64,000 bases of DNA from Kocuria flava (lineage in GTDB: Bacteria > Actinomycetota > Actinomycetes > Actinomycetales > Micrococcaceae): positions 1,364,001 to 1,428,000 of the forward strand of contig NZ_CP013254.1 in the NCBI RefSeq assembly GCF_001482365.1. The letters are read 5' to 3'. The position numbers were made by a program, and so were the translations under genes. Shown piece after piece: positions 31,971 through 39,944 of the stretch (the stretch's first letter is position 1; each line of letters starts with the position of its first letter). A model generated the notes under the pieces. That model ran no database searches. It saw only the letters and a program-made list of their open reading frames with translations, and was not told the DNA's origin.

Positions 31971-32647
31971 CCCGCATCCTGATCGTCGAGGACGAGGAGT
32001 CCCTCAGCGACCCCCTGGCCTACCTGCTCGGGAAGGAGGGGTTCGAGGTGCAGGTCGTGGACAACGGCCTGGACGCCGTGTCCGAGTTCGACCGCGCCGG
32101 CGCCGACCTGCTGCTGCTGGACCTCATGCTCCCCGGGCAGTCGGGCACCGAGGTGTGCCGGCAGGTCCGGCAGCGCTCGTCCGTGCCGATCATCATGCTC
32201 ACCGCCAAGGACGCGGAGATCGACAAGGTCGTGGGCCTCGAGCTCGGCGCCGACGACTACGTGACCAAGCCCTACTCCTCCCGCGAGCTCGTCGCCCGGA
32301 TCCGGGCGGTGCTGCGCCGCCAGGGGGAGCCGGAGGAGCTGGTCTCCGGGACCGTGCAGGCCGGGCCCGTGCGGATGGACGTCGAGCGCCACGTGGTCAC
32401 GGTGCAGGGCCGGCCGGTGGCGATGCCGCTCAAGGAGTTCGAGCTGCTGGAGATGCTGCTGCGCAACGCCGGGCGGGTGCTCACCCGCGGCCAGCTGATC
32501 GACCGGGTCTGGGGCTCGGACTACGTCGGCGACACCAAGACCCTCGACGTGCACGTCAAGCGGCTGCGCGCGAAGATCGAGCCCGACCCCTCCTCCCCGC
32601 GGCACCTGGTGACGGTCCGCGGGCTGGGCTACAAGTTCGAGCCCTGA
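31967..32647 (+). CDS. regX3: Response regulator RegX3
   Basis: 226-residue OmpR/PhoB-type regulator. Receiver: ILIVEDEESL (acidic pocket), LLLLDLMLPGQSGTEV (phospho-Asp), MLTAKD (Thr) and YVTKPYSSRELVARI (Lys). The C-terminal winged helix has LKEFELLEMLLRNAGRVLTRGQLIDRVWG and TLDVHVKRLRAKIE. GTG start shares GTGA with the senX3 stop, so translation is coupled. Strong hairpin follows the gene. Confidence 0.96.
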   Translation: MTRILIVEDEESLSDPLAYLLGKEGFEVQVVDNGLDAVSEFDRAGADLLLLDLMLPGQSGTEVCRQVRQRSSVPIIMLTAKDAEIDKVVGLELGADDYVTKPYSSRELVARIRAVLRRQGEPEELVSGTVQAGPVRMDVERHVVTVQGRPVAMPLKEFELLEMLLRNAGRVLTRGQLIDRVWGSDYVGDTKTLDVHVKRLRAKIEPDPSSPRHLVTVRGLGYKFEP

Positions 32648-32670
32648 GCCGTCCCGCCCCGGGACGCGCG

Positions 32671-32702
32671 AGGGCCCGGGACCCCGCGGGGTCCCGGGCC
32701 CT
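32671..32702 (+). terminator. Terminator after regX3
   Basis: Perfect 15-bp stem AGGGCCCGGGACCCC / GGGGTCCCGGGCCCT with a 2-nt centre, then TTCGG. It lies between convergent genes and may serve both. Confidence 0.85.
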
Positions 32703-32740
32703 TCGGCGCGCCGGGCGGAGCGTGCTCCCTGGGGGTGGGG

Positions 32741-33289
32741 TCAGTGCCCGCCCTCCTGGCCCACCATCTCGTCGAGGGGCTTCGGCGTGTTGGAGGGATT
32801 GGCCGGGGTGGTCGGGGCGCCGCCCGGGACGAACTCGGCGTAGCGGGGGTAGGTGTGGTCCAGCACGGGCACCTGGTCGGTGTGGGTCGCGCCGTCCGTG
32901 CGGAACTCCGTCTCGACCATCAGCCCCGGCTCGGCGCCGGCGCGCTCGACGAGCACCGGCTCGGCCTCCTCGAGGGACACGGTCCCGTTGGCGGGGACCG
33001 TGATCTCGGCGGTGGCCCCGTCCACGTCCATCGTCAGGGTCGCCTCCTGGTCGCCGTCGTTGACGACGGTGCCCAGCACCCGGCCCTGCTCGTCGGCGCC
33101 GGTGGCCACGATGAGCAGGTTCGTCAGCTTGAGGTCGCCGACCTCCTGCACGATCCCGTCCGCGGCCGAGTACTGCATGGTCGTGGCCGCCGGGTTGATG
33201 TACCCGCACCCGGAGGCGGTCAGCAGGGCGGCCAGGGCGGCGGCGCTGAGGCCTGCGCGCTTCAGGGACTTGCGGGCGGGGGTCTTCAC
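32741..33289 (-). CDS. Lipoprotein of unknown function
   Basis: 182 residues. MKTPARKSLKRAGLSAAALAALLTASGCG is a lipoprotein signal with lipobox TASGC, so the protein is anchored outside. The mature part (LTNLLIVATGADEQGRVLGTVVNDGDQEATLTMDV...) looks like a single beta-sandwich; the end is Pro/Thr-rich. Genes like this commonly lie between regX3 and carD in Micrococcales, but no function is known to me. Confidence 0.78.
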   Translation of the reverse strand: MKTPARKSLKRAGLSAAALAALLTASGCGYINPAATTMQYSAADGIVQEVGDLKLTNLLIVATGADEQGRVLGTVVNDGDQEATLTMDVDGATAEITVPANGTVSLEEAEPVLVERAGAEPGLMVETEFRTDGATHTDQVPVLDHTYPRYAEFVPGGAPTTPANPSNTPKPLDEMVGQEGGH

Positions 33290-33412
33290 GGCGCGTACTC
33301 CTCGGAGCTCAGGACGATGTCCCTCCCAGCTTATCCGTTTGCCGACGGATCGTCCGCATCGCCGTGCCCCGCGGCCGGTCCCGGCGCGGGCCGGGCGAAT
33401 CCTACGCCGTGT

Positions 33413-33418
33413 TAGAAT
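33413..33418 (+). promoter_or_regulatory. -10 box TAGAAT of carD
   Basis: TAGAAT about 26 nt before the ATG, with GAAAGGGG as ribosome-binding site between them. No clear -35 box. Confidence 0.6.
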
Positions 33419-33444
33419 GGGAGTTCTGAAAGGGGTATTTCCAT

Positions 33445-33927
33445 ATGGTTTTTGAGGTTGGCGAGACGGTCGTTTACCCGCACCACGGCGCGGCGACCAT
33501 CGAGGAGATCAAGACCCGCACCGTCAAGGGCGAAGAGAAGATGTATCTCAAGCTCAAGGTGACCCAGGGCGATCTCGTCATCGAGGTCCCCGCGGAGAAC
33601 GTCGACCTGGTGGGCGTGCGCGACGTCGTCGACGAGGACGGGCTGAAGAAGGTCATCTCGGTCCTGCAGGCCAAGGACACCGAGGAGGCCAGCAACTGGT
33701 CCCGCCGCTACAAGGCCAACCTCGAGAAGCTGGCCTCCGGCGACGTCCTGAAGGTGGCCGAGGTCGTGCGCGACCTGTGGCGCCGCGACCGCGACCGCGG
33801 CCTGTCGGCCGGTGAGAAGCGGATGCTCACGAAGGCCCGCCAGATCCTCACGAGCGAGCTCGCGCTGGCGAAGAAGATCGACGAGGAAGAGGCCGAGAAG
33901 CGCCTCGACGACATCCTGGCCGCCTGA
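33445..33927 (+). CDS. carD: CarD family transcriptional regulator
   Basis: 160-residue RNA-polymerase-binding protein that stabilises open promoter complexes, above all at rRNA promoters. [22 protein letters not shown] opens the Tudor-like RNAP-interaction domain; [29 protein letters not shown] and [22 protein letters not shown] form the helical DNA-contacting part with the conserved Trp. ATG has AAAGGGG upstream. Followed 14 nt later by ispD. Confidence 0.97.
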   Translation: MVFEVGETVVYPHHGAATIEEIKTRTVKGEEKMYLKLKVTQGDLVIEVPAENVDLVGVRDVVDEDGLKKVISVLQAKDTEEASNWSRRYKANLEKLASGDVLKVAEVVRDLWRRDRDRGLSAGEKRMLTKARQILTSELALAKKIDEEEAEKRLDDILAA

Positions 33928-33941
33928 GGCCCCGTCCCCGC

Positions 33942-34718
33942 GTGAGCGCAGACGCACCCACGACGACGGCGGACCCGCCCACCCCGGGCGGGTTCGCCGC
34001 CGTCGTCGTCGCGGCCGGGTCCGGGACCCGGCTCGGCCACGGCATGCCCAAGGCCCTCGTCCCCCTCGGTGGGCGGCCGCTGCTGGCCCACGCCCTGGAG
34101 GGCGTGCGCGCCGCCGGCGTGGCGGGGCGCACGGTCGTCACGGTCCCGGCCGGGGACACCGAGCTCTCCGCGCTCGCCCGCGCCTGCGGGGCCGAGCCCG
34201 TCGAGGGCGGGGCCACCCGGGCGGAGTCGGTGCGCCGGGCCCTGGCCGTCCTGGCGGGCGAGCGGCCCGCCGGGGTGCTCGTCCACGACGCCGCGCGCTG
34301 CCTCACCCCGCCGGCGGTGCTGCGCGCCGTGGCCGACCGGGTGCGCGCCGGGGCGCGCGCCGTCGTGCCCGTGGTGCCGGTCGTGGACACCGTCCGGCGG
34401 GTCGACGACGACGGCCGGTCGCTGGGCACCGTCGACCGCTCCGCGCTGCGGGCGGTGCAGACCCCGCAGGGCTTCGACGCCGCGCTGCTGCGCGCGGTCC
34501 ACGCCGCGGCGGAGGCCGCCGGGACCGACCCCGCGGCGATCACCGACGACGCCTCCCTCGTGGAGGCCCACGCCCCGGGCACCCCCGTGGAGACCGTCCC
34601 CGGCCACGAGCACGCCTTCAAGGTGACCCGGCCGCTGGACCTGCTGCTCGCGCAGGCCCTCCTGGAGCAGGCCCGGGACCGTGCCCGACCCGACCCCCGA
34701 GGAGCCCTGCGCCCGTGA
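33942..34718 (+). CDS. ispD: 2-C-methyl-D-erythritol 4-phosphate cytidylyltransferase
   Basis: 258-residue MEP-pathway enzyme adding CMP to methylerythritol phosphate. [34 protein letters not shown] is the CTP-binding opening; [27 protein letters not shown] and [15 protein letters not shown], then [10 protein letters not shown], are family blocks. GTG start. Its stop overlaps the ispF start by four bases. Confidence 0.95.
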   Translation: MSADAPTTTADPPTPGGFAAVVVAAGSGTRLGHGMPKALVPLGGRPLLAHALEGVRAAGVAGRTVVTVPAGDTELSALARACGAEPVEGGATRAESVRRALAVLAGERPAGVLVHDAARCLTPPAVLRAVADRVRAGARAVVPVVPVVDTVRRVDDDGRSLGTVDRSALRAVQTPQGFDAALLRAVHAAAEAAGTDPAAITDDASLVEAHAPGTPVETVPGHEHAFKVTRPLDLLLAQALLEQARDRARPDPRGALRP

Positions 34719-35194
34719 TCCTGCCCCGCACCGGCGTCGCCGTCGACGTCCACGCCTTCGGCCCCGAGGGCACGCCCCTGTGGCTGGCCGGCCTCGAGTG
34801 GCCCGGGGAGACCGGCCTGGCCGGGCACTCCGACGGCGACGTCGTGGCCCACGCCGCGGCCGACGCCCTGTTCTCCGCCGCCGGCACGGGCGACCTCGGC
34901 TCCGTCTTCGGCGTGGACCGCCCCGACATGGCCGGCGCCTCCGGGGTGCGGGTCCTCGGCGAGGCCGCGGCCCTCGTGCGCGCGGCCGGGTTCGAGATCG
35001 GCAACGTGGCCGTCCAGCTGGTCGGCCAGCGCCCCCGCTTCGCGCCCCGCCGGGCCGAGGCCGAGGCCGTGCTCTCCGCGGCCGCCGGCGCGCCGGTGAC
35101 GGTCAGCGCCACGACCTCCGACCACCTCGGCTTCCCGGGCCGGGAGGAGGGCCTGGCGGCGGTCGCGACCGCCCTCGTGGTGGCCCGCGGCTGA
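34715..35194 (+). CDS. ispF: 2-C-methyl-D-erythritol 2,4-cyclodiphosphate synthase
   Basis: 159-residue trimeric enzyme closing the cyclodiphosphate in isoprenoid synthesis. [13 protein letters not shown] has the zinc-binding Dx[32 protein letters not shown] the third ligand His and the product loop, and [26 protein letters not shown] the end. GTG 34715 overlaps the ispD stop (GTGA), so the two genes are coupled. Confidence 0.95.
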   Translation: MILPRTGVAVDVHAFGPEGTPLWLAGLEWPGETGLAGHSDGDVVAHAAADALFSAAGTGDLGSVFGVDRPDMAGASGVRVLGEAAALVRAAGFEIGNVAVQLVGQRPRFAPRRAEAEAVLSAAAGAPVTVSATTSDHLGFPGREEGLAAVATALVVARG

Positions 35195-35230
35195 GGCGCG
35201 GCCCGCCCCGGGCGGGCGCGGGCCCGCCGT

Positions 35231-35236
35231 TATGAT
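35231..35236 (+). promoter_or_regulatory. -10 box TATGAT of cysS
   Basis: TATGAT, seven nt, GTG at 35244. The two ATG codons within and after the box are therefore unlikely starts. Confidence 0.55.
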
Positions 35237-35243
35237 GGGCCGT

Positions 35244-36674
35244 GTGACTCTGCGCTTCTACGACACCGCGACCGCCACCGTGCGGGACTTCCAGCCCGTC
35301 CACCCCGGTGAGGCCCGGCTGTACTACTGCGGCGCCACCGTGCAGGGGATGCCGCACATCGGCCACGTGCGCTCGGCGCTGGTCTTCGACCTGCTCGCCC
35401 GCTGGCTGGCCTTCCGCGGCCTGCGGGTGACCACGGTGCGCAACGTCACCGACATCGACGACAAGATCCTCGCCAACGCGGCCGCGTCCTTCGCCCCCGA
35501 CTACGCCGGGGACCACCCGTGCGAGCCGTGGTGGGCGCTGGCCTACCGCTTCGAGCAGGTCTTCACCGCCGCCTACGACGCGATCGGCATCGCCCGCCCC
35601 ACCTACGAGCCGCGCGCCACCGGGCACGTGCCCGAGATGCACGCGCTGATCCAGCACCTCGTCGACGCCGGCCACGCCTACCCGGCCCCCGACGGCTCCG
35701 GGGACGTCTACTTCGACGTCCGCTCGTGGGAGCGCTACGGGGAGCTGACCCACCAGTCCGTCGAGGACATGCAGGCCGCCCCGGACGCCGACCCCCGCGG
35801 CAAGCGCGACCCCCGCGACTTCGCCCTGTGGAAGGGCCACAAGGAGGGCGAGCCCGCGACCGCCCGCTGGGACTCTCCCTGGGGGCCCGGCCGCCCCGGC
35901 TGGCACCTGGAGTGCTCGGCGATGGCCGCGAAGTACCTGGGCGAGCATTTCGACATCCACGGCGGCGGGCTCGACCTGCGCTTCCCGCACCACGAGAACG
36001 AGCTGGCCCAGTCCGCCGCGGCGGGGCAGCGCTTCGCGGGCCTGTGGCTGCACAACGGCATGGTCACCTACGCCGGGGAGAAGATGTCCAAGTCCGTGGG
36101 CAACACCGTCTCCCCGGCCGAGATGCTCGCCGAGGCCCGCCCGCTGGCGGTGCGCTACTACCTCGGCCAGGCCCACTACCGCTCGGTCCTCGACTACCGC
36201 CCGGGGTCGCTGGCCGAGGCCACGGCCGCCGTCGAGCGCGTCGAGGCGTTCCTGCGCGCCGCCCGGACGTCGGGGATCGACCTCGCCCGGTCGCCCGAGG
36301 ACGTTCCCCCGGGCTTCGCGGACGCGATGGACGACGACCTCAACGTCCCGCAGGCGCTGGCCGTGCTGCACGAGAGCGTGCGCGCCGGCAACTCCGCCCT
36401 CGCCGCGGGCGAGGACGCCGCCGGCCCCGCCCGGGCCGTGGCGGCGATGGCCGAGGTCCTGGGCCTGTCCGGGCTGATGGACCTGGGCGGGGGCGGCTCC
36501 GGCGCCGCCGAGCACGCCGCCCTGGACGTGCTCGTGCGCTCCCTGCTCGCCCAGCGGGAGCAGGCCCGCGCCGCGAAGGACTGGGGGCGGGCCGACGCGA
36601 TCCGCGACGAGCTGGCCGCCGCCGGCGTCGTCGTGCGCGACGGCGCCGAGGGCTCCTCCTGGGCCCTGGCCTGA
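35244..36674 (+). CDS. cysS: Cysteinyl-tRNA synthetase
   Basis: 476-residue class Ia synthetase charging tRNA-Cys. [24 protein letters not shown] has the zinc Cys and HIGH motif, [10 protein letters not shown] follows, [15 protein letters not shown] and [18 protein letters not shown] hold further zinc ligands, and [10 protein letters not shown] is the KMSKS loop. GTG 35244 is preferred over ATG 35232 because it is spaced as a leaderless start. Confidence 0.96.
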   Translation: MTLRFYDTATATVRDFQPVHPGEARLYYCGATVQGMPHIGHVRSALVFDLLARWLAFRGLRVTTVRNVTDIDDKILANAAASFAPDYAGDHPCEPWWALAYRFEQVFTAAYDAIGIARPTYEPRATGHVPEMHALIQHLVDAGHAYPAPDGSGDVYFDVRSWERYGELTHQSVEDMQAAPDADPRGKRDPRDFALWKGHKEGEPATARWDSPWGPGRPGWHLECSAMAAKYLGEHFDIHGGGLDLRFPHHENELAQSAAAGQRFAGLWLHNGMVTYAGEKMSKSVGNTVSPAEMLAEARPLAVRYYLGQAHYRSVLDYRPGSLAEATAAVERVEAFLRAARTSGIDLARSPEDVPPGFADAMDDDLNVPQALAVLHESVRAGNSALAAGEDAAGPARAVAAMAEVLGLSGLMDLGGGGSGAAEHAALDVLVRSLLAQREQARAAKDWGRADAIRDELAAAGVVVRDGAEGSSWALA

Positions 36675-36709
36675 CCGACCGACCGACCGCCGACCGAACA
36701 GAGGTACCC

Positions 36710-37684
36710 ATGTCAGCCCCCAGGCGCCCCGGCGCGATCCGCAAGAAGAAGAAGGGCCCGCTCGTCGGCACGGGCGGGCACGGCCGCAAGGCCCTCGAGG
36801 GCAAGGGCCCCACGCCGAAGGCCGAGGACCGCCCCTACCACAAGGCGCACAAGCAGAAGAAGGCCGCCGAGCGCCGCCAGCAGCCCGCCGGCGCCCGGTC
36901 CCGCAACCCCCGCGGGAAGGTGCACGAGGACCTCGTGACCGGGCGCAACTCGGTGCTCGAGGCGCTGCGGGCCGAGATCCCCGCCAAGGCGCTCTACGCC
37001 GCGGCCCGCCTCGACGTCGACGACCGGGTCCGCGAGATCCTGCAGACCTGCGCCGAGCGGGGGATCCCCGTGCTGGAGGCCTCGAAGGCGGAGCTCGACC
37101 GGCTCACCCTCGACGCCGTGCACCAGGGGGTGGCCCTGCAGGTGCCGCCCTACGAGTACCGGGACGCGGTCGAGACCGGCCGCACCCTGCTCGCGCAGTG
37201 GCAGAAGCGCCACGTCCGGCGCCCCCCGCTGCTCGTGGCCCTCGACGGGATCACCGACCCCCGCAACCTCGGGGCCATCATCCGCAGCGTCTCGGCGTTC
37301 TCGGGCAGCGCCGTGGTCGTGCCCGAGCGACGCTCCGTGGGCGTGACCGCGACCGCGTGGAAGACCAGCGCCGGTGCGGCCGCCCGGGTGCCCGTGACGC
37401 GTGCCGCCAACCTCAACCGGGCCCTCGAGGAGCTCAAGGCCATGGGCTACTTCGTGGTCGGCCTCGACGGGGACGGCGACGTCGACCTGCCCGGGCTCGA
37501 GCTGGCCACCGAGCCGCTGGTCGTCGTCGTCGGCTCGGAGGGCAAGGGCCTGTCCCGCCTCGTCGCCGAGAACTGCGACCAGATCGTCTCGATCCCCATC
37601 GACTCCGCGATGGAGTCGCTCAACGCGTCGATGGCCGTCGGGATCGCGCTCTACGAGGTGTCGCGGCGCCGTGCCGGCTCCTGA
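36710..37684 (+). CDS. rlmB: 23S rRNA 2'-O-methyltransferase (RlmB/TrmH, SpoU family)
   Basis: 324 residues. A Lys/Arg-rich N-terminal tail of ~70 residues, a substrate-binding domain from VTGRNSVLEALRAEIPAKALY, then the SpoU knot with LVALDGITDPRNLGAIIRSVSAFSG (motif 1), VVVVGSEGKGLSRLVAENCD (motif 2) and SIPIDSAMESLNASMAVGIALYEVSRRR (motif 3). It probably methylates the conserved guanosine of 23S rRNA (G2251 in E. coli). ATG has AGAGGTACCC upstream. The last 14 bp overlap glgX. Confidence 0.93.
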   Translation: MSAPRRPGAIRKKKKGPLVGTGGHGRKALEGKGPTPKAEDRPYHKAHKQKKAAERRQQPAGARSRNPRGKVHEDLVTGRNSVLEALRAEIPAKALYAAARLDVDDRVREILQTCAERGIPVLEASKAELDRLTLDAVHQGVALQVPPYEYRDAVETGRTLLAQWQKRHVRRPPLLVALDGITDPRNLGAIIRSVSAFSGSAVVVPERRSVGVTATAWKTSAGAAARVPVTRAANLNRALEELKAMGYFVVGLDGDGDVDLPGLELATEPLVVVVGSEGKGLSRLVAENCDQIVSIPIDSAMESLNASMAVGIALYEVSRRRAGS

Positions 37685-39887
37685 GCCCCGGGACGAGGGC
37701 GCCGGCCGCGACGCGTCCCGTCCCCACCCGTTGGGGATCCACCCCTCGGCGGCGCGGGACGGCAGCGCCAACGTGGCCGTCTACGCCCCCGGGGTCCAGG
37801 ACCTCGACCTGGTCTACCGGCTCCCAGGCGGGCCCTGGCGGCGCCGGCGGCTGCCCGGGCGCACCGGGGCGGTCCACCACGGGACCGTGCCCCCGCCCGA
37901 GCCCCAGCGGCTCTCCGCGGCCGGCTGGGGGTGGCTGCGCCACCGCGACGAGTCCCCGGCGCTGCCCGCGGGCACCGAGTACGGCTTCGTGCCCGCCGAC
38001 TCGCCCGTGGCCACCGGGCCCCGGGCGCCCGGGCCCGCCGACCGGCAGGTCCTCCTCGACCCCTACGGCACGGGCCTGACCCGCCTCGCCCCGCCGCCCG
38101 GGGTCGAGGATCCGGGCCCCGACGCCTACGGCGGCCGCTACGTCTCGGTGATCACCCACCAGGACTTCGACTGGGACGGGGACCGGCCCCCGGAGCGGCC
38201 CTGGCGGGACACGGTCGTCTACGAGGCCCACGTGAAGGGCCTGACCGCCCGCCACCCCGGCATCCCCCCGGAGCTGCGCGGCACCTACGCCGGACTGGCC
38301 CACCCCGTGATGGTCGAGCACCTCACCTCCCTCGGGATCACGGCCGTGGAGCTGCTGCCCGTGCACGCCCACCTCGACGAGCCCCACCTGACCGCCCTGG
38401 GCCTGAGCAACTACTGGGGGTACAACACGCTGGGCTTCTTCGCCCCGCACGCCGGCTACGCGACCGGGGCCGCCCTGGCCCGGGGGCCGCAGGGCGTGCT
38501 CGAGGAGTTCAAGGCCATGGTGCGCGACCTGCACCGCGCCGGGCTCGAGGTCTACCTCGACGTCGTCTACAACCACACCGCCGAGGCCGGCCAGGACGAG
38601 CCCGCCTACTGCTGGCGCGGCCTGGGCGACACCGCCTACTACCGCCACGGCGACGACGGCCGCTACGTGGACGTCACCGGCTGCGGCAACTCCGTGAACT
38701 TCGGCAACCCGCGCGTGGTGCAGATGGCCCTGGACTCGCTGCGGTACTGGGTGCAGCAGTGCCACGTGGACGGCTTCCGCTTCGACCTCGCCCCCGAGCT
38801 CGCCCGCGACGAGCGCCACCGGTTCACCCGCAACCACCCGTTCCTCGTGGCGGTCGGCGCGGACCCGGCACTGCACGGGGTCAAGCTGATCGCCGAGCCC
38901 TGGGACGTGGGCATGGGCGGCTGGCAGACCGGGCACTTCCCGGAGGGCTGGGCCGACTGGAACGACCGGTTCCGGGACACGGTGCGCGATTTCTGGCTCA
39001 CCGGCCCCCGGTCGATGAGCGTGGGCGGGGACGGGGGCAACGCCGCCCGGCTCGCGGGCGCGCTCGCCGGCTCGGCCGAGATGTTCGCCGCCTCCGGGCG
39101 CACCGCCCTGGCCTCCCTGAACTTCGTCACCGCCCACGACGGCTTCACCCTCGCCGACCTCGTGGCCTACGACAACAAGCACAACCAGGCCAACCTCGAG
39201 CGCAACCGGGACGGCACCAACGACAACCACTCGTGGAACCACGGGGCGGAGGGGCCCGCCCGGGACGCGCGGATCCGCGCCGACCGGGCACAGACGGCGC
39301 GCAACCTCATGGCCACGCTGCTGTTCTCGCAGGGGGTGCCCATGATCACCGCCGGCGACGAGATCGGCCGCACCCAGGGCGGGAACAACAACGCCTACTG
39401 CCAGGACAACGAGATCTCCTGGGTCGACTGGCGCCTGACCCCCGCGGCGCGGGCGATGCTCACGGCCACGAAGGCGCTGATCACGGTGCGCCGGGAGTTC
39501 CTGGCCGGGCAGCCGGCGCACTTCCCGACCCGCCCGGACGAGGTGCTCATGCACTGGTTCGGCCCCGACGGCGAGCCCATGACCGCCGCCGACTGGCAGC
39601 GCCCGGGGGCGCGCACCATCCAGGTGCTCATCGGCTCCCGGGGCGGGCGGATCACGGGGCTGATGGTCGTCAACGGGGCGAGCGCGGACATGTCCGTGAC
39701 CTTCCCGTCCCTCACGGGGCTCGTCGCGCCCGACGCGGACGGGGAGACCCGTGCGCAGGTCGGCGGCGTCTTCTCGCTCGTGCACAGCACGGCCTCGGTG
39801 CTCTACGGCCGCTACGGCACGCGCTTCGCCTCCGGGCGGGCCCAGGGCGTCCCGGCGAGCTCCGTGAGCCTGTTCCGGCTGCTGTGA
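37671..39887 (+). CDS. glgX: Glycogen debranching enzyme GlgX (GH13_11)
   Basis: 738 residues. It hydrolyses alpha-1,6 branches, mainly of phosphorylase-limit glycogen. An N-terminal CBM48-like domain (GSANVAVYAPGVQDLDLVYRLPG) precedes the GH13 barrel: VVYEAHVKGLT, YLDVVYNHTAE, catalytic Asp372 in VDGFRFDLA, acid Glu409 in LIAEPWD, and Asp490 in VTAHDGF. NYWGYNTLGFFAPHAGYA is a GlgX/isoamylase signature. GTG 37671 begins within rlmB (14-bp overlap), so read-through from rlmB is likely. First gene of the glucan block; convergent with glgP. Confidence 0.95.
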   Translation: MPAPEPRDEGAGRDASRPHPLGIHPSAARDGSANVAVYAPGVQDLDLVYRLPGGPWRRRRLPGRTGAVHHGTVPPPEPQRLSAAGWGWLRHRDESPALPAGTEYGFVPADSPVATGPRAPGPADRQVLLDPYGTGLTRLAPPPGVEDPGPDAYGGRYVSVITHQDFDWDGDRPPERPWRDTVVYEAHVKGLTARHPGIPPELRGTYAGLAHPVMVEHLTSLGITAVELLPVHAHLDEPHLTALGLSNYWGYNTLGFFAPHAGYATGAALARGPQGVLEEFKAMVRDLHRAGLEVYLDVVYNHTAEAGQDEPAYCWRGLGDTAYYRHGDDGRYVDVTGCGNSVNFGNPRVVQMALDSLRYWVQQCHVDGFRFDLAPELARDERHRFTRNHPFLVAVGADPALHGVKLIAEPWDVGMGGWQTGHFPEGWADWNDRFRDTVRDFWLTGPRSMSVGGDGGNAARLAGALAGSAEMFAASGRTALASLNFVTAHDGFTLADLVAYDNKHNQANLERNRDGTNDNHSWNHGAEGPARDARIRADRAQTARNLMATLLFSQGVPMITAGDEIGRTQGGNNNAYCQDNEISWVDWRLTPAARAMLTATKALITVRREFLAGQPAHFPTRPDEVLMHWFGPDGEPMTAADWQRPGARTIQVLIGSRGGRITGLMVVNGASADMSVTFPSLTGLVAPDADGETRAQVGGVFSLVHSTASVLYGRYGTRFASGRAQGVPASSVSLFRLL

Positions 39888-39892
39888 GACCT

Positions 39893-39930
39893 CCGCCGGC
39901 CCGGCCCCCGTTCGGGGACCGGGCCGGCGG
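39893..39930. terminator. Terminator between glgX and glgP
   Basis: Stem CCGCCGGCCCGG / CCGGGCCGGCGG extended by CCCCG / CGGGG with one mismatch, directly after the glgX stop and before the convergent glgP stop. Confidence 0.75.
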
Positions 39931-39944
39931 ACGACGGCGGGGCC

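Noticed and set aside
32556..33209. 217-residue minus-strand frame beside the lipoprotein gene
   Set aside because: It is a shadow in another frame of the lipoprotein, whose own frame has a clear lipobox signal.
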